From Aquabacter sp040049275 (GTDB lineage: Bacteria; Pseudomonadota; Alphaproteobacteria; Rhizobiales; Xanthobacteraceae): DNA of 64,000 nt. The DNA is taken from NCBI RefSeq assembly GCF_040049275.1, contig NZ_JBDZDT010000003.1:558001-622000 (forward strand), read 5' to 3'. The first letter of the stretch is position 1. Every line of letters starts with the position of its first letter. The notes beneath the pieces were generated by a model. That model saw only the letters and a list, made by a program, of their open reading frames with translations. It ran no database searches and had not been told where the DNA came from. The translations under genes were made by a program, and so were the position numbers. Shown one piece after another: positions 58,904 to 64,000 of this stretch.

Positions 58904-59959
58904 TTACGCCACGCAGGAGAGGAACCCGTCCTCCAGCTTCTTCTCGTCGAGGTTCCGGCCGATGAAGACGATGCGGCTGCGGCGCGCCTCGTCATCCTTC
59001 CAGGGGCGCTGGTGGTCGCCGTCCAGGATCATGTGGACGCCCTGGAAGACGAAGCGGTCCGGATCGTCCTTGAAGGAGAGGATGCCCTTGGACCTGAGGA
59101 TGCTCGGCCCCTCGGTGGCGACCAAATCCTGCACCCAGGGAAAGAACTTGTCCGGGTCCACCGGCTTGTCGGTGGCGAAGGAGAAGGATTGCATCTCCTC
59201 GTCGTGATAGTGCTTCAGCCCGCCATGGGAATGGCCGTGGTCGTGCCCGCAATCGCAGTCCGGCCCGTGGTCATGATCATGGTCGTGATGATGGTGGTGC
59301 CCCTCATCTTCCTCCAGGAAGGCGGGCTCGATGGCCAGGATGCGGTCGAGGTCGAACGCGCCCTGGTTCAGCACCTTGTCGATGGCGATCTCAGACTTCT
59401 GCGTCCGATGCAGCTTGGCATAGGGGTTGATGGCGCGGATGCGGCCTTCCACCTCGGCCAGCTCCGCCGGCGAGACGAGGTCGGTCTTGTTGAGGAGGAT
59501 CACGTCGGCGAAGGCGATCTGGTTCTTCGCCTCGGGCGCGTCCTTCAGCCGGTCGGTGAGCCACTTCGCGTCGGCCACGGTCACCACGGCATCCAGCTTG
59601 GTGCGTGCGCCCATCTCCTCGTCCACGAAGAAGGTCTGCGCCACGGGGGCGGGGTCCGCGAGGCCGGTGGTCTCGACGATGATGCCGTCGAAGCCGCCCT
59701 TGCGGCGCATCAGGCCGTCGATGATGCGGATGAGGTCGCCGCGCACGGTGCAGCAGACGCACCCATTGTTCATCTCGAACACTTCCTCGTCGGCGCCCAC
59801 CACGAGGTCGTTGTCGATGCCGATCTCGCCGAACTCGTTGACGATGACGGCGAACTTCTTGCCATGGAGCTCGGAGAGGATGCGGTTGAGCAGCGTCGTC
59901 TTGCCGGCGCCGAGATAGCCGGTGAGGACGGTGACGGGGATCTTCTGGGTCTCAGACAT
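58904..59959 (-). CDS. CobW/COG0523 GTPase (zinc metallochaperone type)
   Basis: The 351-residue G3E GTPase has Walker A GYLGAGKT (14-21), the metal-binding GCVCCT (C66-V-C68-C69), ETTGLADPAP and NKTDLV for GTP. A His/Asp-rich stretch follows (about residues 218-250, with HHHHHDHDHDH and CDCGHDHGHSH), a zinc buffer or sensor. The C-terminal CobW domain carries a VFQGVHMILDG strand. Its neighbour, the ZnuABC-type importer on the same strand, makes a zinc-allocation role much more likely than cobalamin synthesis. GGAGTGCC precedes ATG 59959. Confidence 0.9.
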   Translation of the reverse strand: MSETQKIPVTVLTGYLGAGKTTLLNRILSELHGKKFAVIVNEFGEIGIDNDLVVGADEEVFEMNNGCVCCTVRGDLIRIIDGLMRRKGGFDGIIVETTGLADPAPVAQTFFVDEEMGARTKLDAVVTVADAKWLTDRLKDAPEAKNQIAFADVILLNKTDLVSPAELAEVEGRIRAINPYAKLHRTQKSEIAIDKVLNQGAFDLDRILAIEPAFLEEDEGHHHHHDHDHDHGPDCDCGHDHGHSHGGLKHYHDEEMQSFSFATDKPVDPDKFFPWVQDLVATEGPSILRSKGILSFKDDPDRFVFQGVHMILDGDHQRPWKDDEARRSRIVFIGRNLDEKKLEDGFLSCVA

Positions 59960-60017
59960 GAGGCACTCCGGACAGCGGCCTTGGGCCGTAGAATAATTCT
60001 TTGCGCACCGAACACGC

Positions 60018-60100
60018 CGTCATGCCCGGGCTTTACCCGGGCATCTCGTCGCCGTCTTGCCCCGTCCCACGAGATGGCCGGATCAAGTCAGGCCATGACG
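60018..60100. repeat. Family B palindromic repeat (two-arm copy)
   Basis: CGTCATGCCCGGGCTTTACC...CATCTCGTC is mirrored by GAGATGGCCGGATCAAGTC...CCATGACG, with several mismatches. It fills most of the 153-base gap between znuA and the CobW-like gene. Confidence 0.8.
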
Positions 60101-60112
60101 CGATGAGGCGCA

Positions 60113-61048
60113 TCAGCTCGTCAGCGCGCTGGACAGCTCCTTGAGGTTGCTGCGCACCATGTCGATGTAGGTAGGCGCGCCGCCTTTGTCATCGGAGAGG
60201 GCGTCGGAATAGAGCGTGCCGCCCACTTTCGCGCCGCTTTCCTTGGCGATGCGGTCCACGAGACGGGGGTTGGTGACGTTCTCCAGGAACACCGCCGGCA
60301 CCTTCTGCGCCTTGATCTGGCGGATGATGCGGCCGACATCCTTCGCCGACGCCTCGGTCTCCGTGGAGACACCCTCCGGCGCCAAGAGCTTCAGGCCATA
60401 AGCGTCGCCGAAATAGCCGAACGCGTCGTGGGAGGTGATGATGAGCCGCCGGTCGGCCGGGATGGCGGCAACCGTCGCCTTCACGTCCGCCTCAAGAGCC
60501 GTGAGCTTGGCGAGATAGGCGTCCGCATTGGCGGTGTATTCGGCCTTGCCCGCCGGATCGGCGGCGATGAGGGCGTCGCGGATATTGCCCACATACACTT
60601 TCGCGTTGGCAATGGACTGCCAGGCATGGGGGTCGATGGCGCCATGGGCATGGGCGTGGCCCTTGGCGGGCTTGTCCTCGTCCTCCTGCGGCTCGTCGGC
60701 GGTGCGCTCGCGCGGCGTGACGCCCTTTGTGGCCACCACGACGCTCGCTTTGGTGCCGGAGGCCTTCACGAGCCGGTCCATCCAGCCCTCGAAGCCGAGG
60801 CCGTTCACGAACACGAGCTTGGCGGCGGCGATCTTCTTCGCGTCCGCCGGGGTCGGCTGGTAGACGTGGCTGTCGCCATTGGGGCCGACAATGGTGGTCA
60901 CCGCCACCCGGTCGCCGCCCACATTCTTAACGAAATCCCCGAGGATGGAGAAGGACGCCACCACCGGCAGCTTCTCATTGGTCTGGGCGAAGCCGGGCGT
61001 GGCAGCGAGAACCAGGGCGGCCGCGAGCAACGTGCGACGGGAGAGCAT
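60113..61048 (-). CDS. znuA: Zinc/manganese ABC transporter substrate-binding protein
   Basis: The 311-residue cluster A-I periplasmic protein has a signal peptide to about residue 21 (ATPGFAQ). Metal ligands include H67 (DSHVYQPTP), the His of IDPHAW, H in ITSHDAFGYF and D near the C-terminus (YSDAL). A short acidic/His loop (EPQEDEDKPAKGHAHAHG) precedes IDPHAW, as in ZnuA. Mn-specific homologues have no such loop, which favours zinc. ATG 61048 has GGAG upstream. It is 11 bases after the permease stop. Confidence 0.88.
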   Translation of the reverse strand: MLSRRTLLAAALVLAATPGFAQTNEKLPVVASFSILGDFVKNVGGDRVAVTTIVGPNGDSHVYQPTPADAKKIAAAKLVFVNGLGFEGWMDRLVKASGTKASVVVATKGVTPRERTADEPQEDEDKPAKGHAHAHGAIDPHAWQSIANAKVYVGNIRDALIAADPAGKAEYTANADAYLAKLTALEADVKATVAAIPADRRLIITSHDAFGYFGDAYGLKLLAPEGVSTETEASAKDVGRIIRQIKAQKVPAVFLENVTNPRLVDRIAKESGAKVGGTLYSDALSDDKGGAPTYIDMVRSNLKELSSALTS

Positions 61049-61059
61049 GGACAACTCCT

Positions 61060-61932
61060 TCAGGCTTCGAGATGGCGCAGCGGCCAGCGGCGCGTGATGA
61101 TGCCGCCGGCGGGTCCAAACAGGACCGAGAACAGGTAAGCACCGCCCGCCACGAGGATGATGGCCGGGCCCGAGGGCGCGCCCACATGGTAGGACACCAG
61201 CAGCCCCACCACCCCCGAGACGAAGGCGATGGCGGTGGCGACGCACACCAGCGGCGTCAGATCGCGCACCCAGAAGCGGGCGGTGGCGGCGGGCAGCATC
61301 ATGAGGCCCACCGAGAGCAGCGTGCCCAGCGCGTGGAAGCCGCCCACGAGGTTCAGCACCACCAGCGCCAGGAAGGCGATATGGCTCGGCGCGCCCGCCC
61401 GGCTCACGGAGGAGAGGAAGGCGGGATCCACGCATTCCAGCACCAGCGGGCGCCAGATGATTGCGAGCGTCAGGAGCGTCAGCGTGGCGATGCCGGCCAC
61501 CAGATAAAGGGTGGGATCGTCGAGGCCCAGCACGGTGCCGAACAGCACGTGCAGCAGGTCCACGTTCGAGCCCTTGACCGAGAGGATCAGCACGCCGAGG
61601 GCCAGCGAGATGAGATAGAAGGCCGCCATGGAGGCGTCCTCCTTCAGTTCAGTCGCCCGCGCCACCACGCCCGCGCCCACCGCCACGAGAAGGCCTGCGG
61701 CGAGCCCGCCGAAGGTCATGGCGAACAGGTCCAATCCCGAGACGAGAAAGCCGATGGCCGCGCCGGGCAGGATGGCGTGGGCCATGGCATCGCCGGTGAG
61801 GCTCATGCGGCGGAGCATGAGGAACGCCCCCACCGGCCCCGCGCCCAGGGCCAAAGCGAACACGCCCACCAGCGCCCGGCGCATGAATTCGAACTCCGCG
61901 AACGGAGCGATGAGGAGATCGTAGGGGTTCAT
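61060..61932 (-). CDS. znuB: Zinc/manganese ABC transporter permease
   Basis: The 290-residue ABC-3 family permease has about eight helices. FEFMRRALVGVFALALGAGPVGAFLMLRRMSLTGDAMAHAILPGAAIGFLVSG is the family start, and LSVGLMMLPAATARFW the coupling region. ATG 61932 fits the family; the open frame upstream runs into a repeat. It is separated from znuC by 156 bases that hold a family C element, so expression of the ATPase and the permease may be uneven. Confidence 0.93.
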   Translation of the reverse strand: MNPYDLLIAPFAEFEFMRRALVGVFALALGAGPVGAFLMLRRMSLTGDAMAHAILPGAAIGFLVSGLDLFAMTFGGLAAGLLVAVGAGVVARATELKEDASMAAFYLISLALGVLILSVKGSNVDLLHVLFGTVLGLDDPTLYLVAGIATLTLLTLAIIWRPLVLECVDPAFLSSVSRAGAPSHIAFLALVVLNLVGGFHALGTLLSVGLMMLPAATARFWVRDLTPLVCVATAIAFVSGVVGLLVSYHVGAPSGPAIILVAGGAYLFSVLFGPAGGIITRRWPLRHLEA

Positions 61933-61955
61933 CTGTGGTCCAAAGCCGCTCGGTT

Positions 61956-62074
61956 CCCTCTCCCGCCTGCGGGGAAGGGTTAGGGAGGGGGAAAAGCCGG
62001 GCACGAAGGCAGGCGCGGATCGCCCTGCTTCATGTGCCCCCTCCCCGCCCCTCCCCCGCAAGCGGGAGAGGGGG
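61956..62074. repeat. Family C composite palindromic repeat
   Basis: CCCTCTCCCGCCTGCGGGGAAGGG-TTAGGGAGGGGG is mirrored by CCCCCTCCCCGCCCCTCCCCCGC-AAGCGGGAGAGGGGG (about 36-base arms, few mismatches, 45-base spacer). It lies between znuC and znuB inside an otherwise contiguous operon. Confidence 0.8.
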
Positions 62075-62088
62075 ATTGATGGTGCGGA

Positions 62089-62835
62089 TCACGCCGCCGC
62101 GTCGCAGATGGCCGCGCTGTCGTGCCAGGCTTCGCCCATGCGGCGCGCCTTCAAAAGGTTCTCCGGCGCCAGCGCCTCACCCGTCGGGCCCCAGGCCACC
62201 GCCGAGCGGGCGAGCAGCAGGGTGTGGGGGAAGTGCGCCCGCACCAGATCGAAATCGTGCAGCACCGCCAGCACCGTGCGCCTCTCGCCATGCCAGCGGC
62301 GCACGAGATCGAGGAGGTCCGAGACGGTCTTGGCGTCCAGCGCCGTGAAGGGCTCGTCCAGGAGGATCAGCCGGGCATCCTGCAAAAGGAGCCGCGCGAA
62401 CAGGGTCCGCTGCATCTGGCCGCCGGAGAGGGTACCGATGGGGCGGCCCTCGAAGCCCTCCAGGCCAACGGCAGCGACGGCCTCTGCAATCTTCGCGCGG
62501 TCCGCCTTGCCGATGCCGCCGAACAGGCCGGAGCAGCGCCACAGGCCCATGGAGACCATGTCGTAGACGCTGATGGGGAAGCTGCGGTCCACCTGCGCGC
62601 CCTGGGGCAGATAGGCGATCTCGCGGGCATCGAGCCCACCGCGCTCGATGGCACCGGCGAGAGGCCGCAACTGGCCGACAATGCCACGCATGAGCGTGGA
62701 CTTGCCGGCGCCGTTGGGACCGCACACGGCCAGAAGCGTACCCTCCTCCACGGAACCGTCGAGATGGTGCACCGCCGGGTGGCGCTCATAGCCGAGCGTC
62801 AGGTCGCGGAAGCGGAGTTGGGGCGCTATGGTCAT
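62089..62835 (-). CDS. znuC: Zinc/manganese ABC transporter ATP-binding protein
   Basis: The 248-residue ABC ATPase has Walker A CGPNGAGKST (about 42-51), Q-loop IAYLPQGAQVDRSFPISV, signature LSGGQMQR and Walker B LILLDEPFTALD, with the His switch in VLHDFDLV. ATG 62835 overlaps the stop of the upstream small gene (ATGA), which fixes the start. The repeat at 61956 separates it from the permease gene. Confidence 0.92.
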   Translation of the reverse strand: MTIAPQLRFRDLTLGYERHPAVHHLDGSVEEGTLLAVCGPNGAGKSTLMRGIVGQLRPLAGAIERGGLDAREIAYLPQGAQVDRSFPISVYDMVSMGLWRCSGLFGGIGKADRAKIAEAVAAVGLEGFEGRPIGTLSGGQMQRTLFARLLLQDARLILLDEPFTALDAKTVSDLLDLVRRWHGERRTVLAVLHDFDLVRAHFPHTLLLARSAVAWGPTGEALAPENLLKARRMGEAWHDSAAICDAAA

Positions 62836-63035
62836 GGCGTCACCCAGATCACGGCGACCCAAAGGACCGCCGCGAGCCCCGCCGCGATGATCGCGCGCTG
62901 GGCGAAAGATGCCCGCAGGACGGAGAAGGCCGGGTCATAGGACCGACCGCGCGCGCGCCTGCCATGATCATGCCCGCCGGCCTTGGGAGGCGCGGGAACA
63001 GAGGGCTTGGAAGGGGCGGCGGATGTCATGGACAT
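62832..63035 (-). CDS. Small membrane protein with HDH motif, first gene of the znu operon
   Basis: The 67-residue protein has a Pro/Ser-rich N-terminus with GGHDHGRRARGR (a potential metal-binding patch on the cytosolic side), then one membrane segment (QRAIIAAGLAAVLWVAVIWV, ~45-64). Its stop overlaps the znuC start as ATGA, so translation is coupled. ATG 63035 or 63029 could start it; neither has a visible ribosome-binding site, and a perfect palindrome lies just upstream. I do not recognise a family. A role in zinc uptake or its control is inference. Confidence 0.6.
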   Translation of the reverse strand: MSMTSAAPSKPSVPAPPKAGGHDHGRRARGRSYDPAFSVLRASFAQRAIIAAGLAAVLWVAVIWVTP

Positions 63036-63038
63036 GAC

Positions 63039-63053
63039 TGATACAGAGTATCA
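63039..63053. promoter_or_regulatory. Palindrome upstream of the znu operon, candidate metalloregulator site
   Basis: TGATAC-AGA-GTATCA is a perfect 6+3+6 inverted repeat beginning four bases upstream of the small gene's ATG. Its size and place suit a Zur/Fur-type operator, and it would overlap a -10 element GATACT. It does not match the usual alphaproteobacterial Zur box closely, so the regulator is not assigned. Confidence 0.5.
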
Positions 63054-63164
63054 TTTACATTGTCCAGCCCGGTTTGCGACCAGACGCCCGCCTTTTGCGT
63101 TGAATGGTACTCGACACGCGCAAGGGGCTGCGCTTCAAAGGCCCCCGCATTGGAGAGACGCTTC

Positions 63165-63809
63165 ATGAGCCTGCCGAGCCCCTTCCCGCTCCTCGCCCGC
63201 GCCCCGGTCATCCCCGTGGTAGTGATCGAGCGCCTGGAGCATGCCGTTCCCCTCGCCCGCGCGCTGGTGGAAGGCGGCCTGCCACTGATCGAGGTGACGC
63301 TCCGCACCCCCGTGGCCCTGGAGGCCATCCGCGCCATCGCGGCCGAGGTGGAGGGCGCGATCTTGGGCGCTGGCACGGTCACCGAGGTCGCCCATGTGGA
63401 GGCCTCGCTGGAAGCCGGCGCCGCCTATCTGGTGAGCCCGGGCACCACCCATGCCTTCGCCGAAGCGCTGTCCGAGGCGCCGGTGCCGGTGCTTCCCGGC
63501 TGCGCCACGGTGAGCGAGGCCATGGCGCTCTCGGCGCTGGGCTTCCAGGTGCTGAAATTCTTCCCCGCCGAGGCGGCGGGCGGCGTGCCGTTCCTGAAAT
63601 CCATCGCCGGCCCCCTGCCCCACCTGCGCTTCTGCCCCACGGGCGGCATCGGGCCCAACAATGTGGAGACCTATCTGGCGCTGCCCAATGTGGTGGCCGT
63701 GGGCGGCTCCTGGGTGGTGCCGGCGGACGCCATCCGCGCGGGGGATTTCGGCAAGGTGCGGGATCTGGCGAAGGCGGCGTCGGGGCTGAAGCGGGCGGTG
63801 AGGTTCTGA
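63165..63809 (+). CDS. eda: 2-keto-3-deoxy-6-phosphogluconate aldolase
   Basis: The 214-residue class I aldolase of the Entner-Doudoroff pathway cleaves KDPG to pyruvate and glyceraldehyde-3-phosphate. The base E43 in LIEVTLRTP, Schiff-base K130 in VLKFFPAEAAGG, and the phosphate loops GAGTV and PTGGIG are present. ATG 63165 with GGAGA upstream gives the family start; the frame is open upstream. It is divergent from the znu small gene. The pathway's other genes are not in the window. Confidence 0.94.
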   Translation: MSLPSPFPLLARAPVIPVVVIERLEHAVPLARALVEGGLPLIEVTLRTPVALEAIRAIAAEVEGAILGAGTVTEVAHVEASLEAGAAYLVSPGTTHAFAEALSEAPVPVLPGCATVSEAMALSALGFQVLKFFPAEAAGGVPFLKSIAGPLPHLRFCPTGGIGPNNVETYLALPNVVAVGGSWVVPADAIRAGDFGKVRDLAKAASGLKRAVRF

Positions 63810-63821
63810 CCTGTGTTTAGC

Positions 63822-63905
63822 CGTCATCCCCGGGCTTGACCCGGGGATCTCGACTGGGCTCCGACCTCGCGGCGGGAGATGCCCGGGCCAAGCCCGGGCA
63901 TGACG
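63822..63905. repeat. Family B palindromic repeat (two-arm copy)
   Basis: CGTCATCCCCGGGCTTGACC...GGGGATCTCG is mirrored by GGGAGATGCCCGGGCCAAGC...CATGACG. It starts 13 bases after the eda stop, separating it from the next convergent gene. Confidence 0.85.
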
Positions 63906-63913
63906 ACTGAAGG

Positions 63914-64000
63914 TCAATGCGCGCTCATGCCCTCATGCGCGGCGCGGGGAATGATCGCCCCGCGATGCATGATCACGGCGCCCGCGAGGCGGTGTCCCGC
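63914..64000 (-). CDS. 3' end of an unidentified gene running in from the right edge
   Basis: A minus-strand frame is open from the window edge to a TGA at 63914-63916 (28 codons plus stop), ending IPRAAHEGMSAH. It directly abuts the family B repeat, as other gene ends here do. Too little is visible to name a product; it may be chance. Confidence 0.35.
   Translation of the reverse strand, partial: AGHRLAGAVIMHRGAIIPRAAHEGMSAH

Noticed and set aside
58904..59959. CobW as a cobalamin-synthesis gene
   Set aside because: No cobalamin genes are nearby; the ZnuABC context and the long His/Asp stretch favour zinc.
63039..63053. Firm assignment of the palindrome as a Zur box
   Set aside because: It is a perfect palindrome in the right place but does not match the alphaproteobacterial Zur consensus closely, so only a generic metalloregulator site is proposed.

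Overview
The window is a GC-rich, densely packed piece of chromosome with housekeeping content. I see no phage, insertion sequence, rRNA, tRNA or CRISPR array. The gene set points to an alphaproteobacterium of the order Hyphomicrobiales: a CcrM-type methyltransferase, a cysteine-free L36, a 563-residue FtsZ followed by lpxC, a DUF3772/MscS channel, and abundant short GC-rich palindromic intergenic repeats. A Xanthobacter/Azorhizobium-like background is my best guess, inferred from overall flavour and not proven.

Layout. 1-3.5 kb: ccrM (5' end outside the window), mutY, a DUF721/DciA-like gene, a DsbA-like thiol oxidoreductase and rpmJ. 3.5-6.9 kb: a TPR protein, a conserved periplasmic protein of unknown role, an OlsB-like acyltransferase and arfB. 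7-22.2 kb (minus strand): the distal half of the division and cell-wall (dcw) cluster in the order ftsW-murG-murC-[CDF metal transporter, DUF4160, DUF2442]-murB-ddlB-ftsQ-ftsA-ftsZ-lpxC-bamD-recN. The proximal half (mraY, murD, murE, murF, ftsI) is not next to ftsW, so the cluster is split. 22.5-32 kb: an Lhr-type helicase carrying an in-frame palindromic repeat, an AnsP-like permease, a GGDEF protein, a TetR regulator, a homocysteine S-methyltransferase-like protein, an Old Yellow Enzyme and the PdeM/MPE nuclease usually encoded beside the helicase. 32-38 kb: valine catabolism (mmsB, an acyl-CoA dehydrogenase, mmsA and a divergent LysR gene) with a VapBC/FitAB-type toxin-antitoxin pair between the dehydrogenases. 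38-45 kb: a TetR/SDR pair, rpmB, a VUT transporter, an acyl-CoA synthetase, a CAP-domain lipoprotein and an MscS-type channel. 45-53 kb: dapE, an alpha/beta hydrolase, holC, a 2-hydroxychromene-2-carboxylate isomerase, an HSL-type esterase, a YjbQ protein, an orphan response regulator and ampG. 52-58.9 kb: the leuS-lptE-holA operon, an ion antiporter and a membrane protein. 58.9-63 kb: a zinc module (COG0523/CobW GTPase, ZnuABC-type importer and a small membrane protein). 63.2 kb: eda, followed by the 3' end of an unidentified gene.

Three families of palindromic repeats fill the gaps: a ~200-bp family with TTGTCC/GGACAA ends (A), a family starting CGTCATGCCCGGGC (B), and a CCCTCTCCCGC/GCGGGGGAGGG family (C). 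One C-family element lies inside the helicase gene without breaking its frame. I regard that as the most interesting feature, followed by the split and interrupted dcw cluster, the toxin-antitoxin pair inside the valine operon, and the small palindrome-preceded protein of the zinc operon. I do not see convincing evidence for a wholly new multi-gene system.
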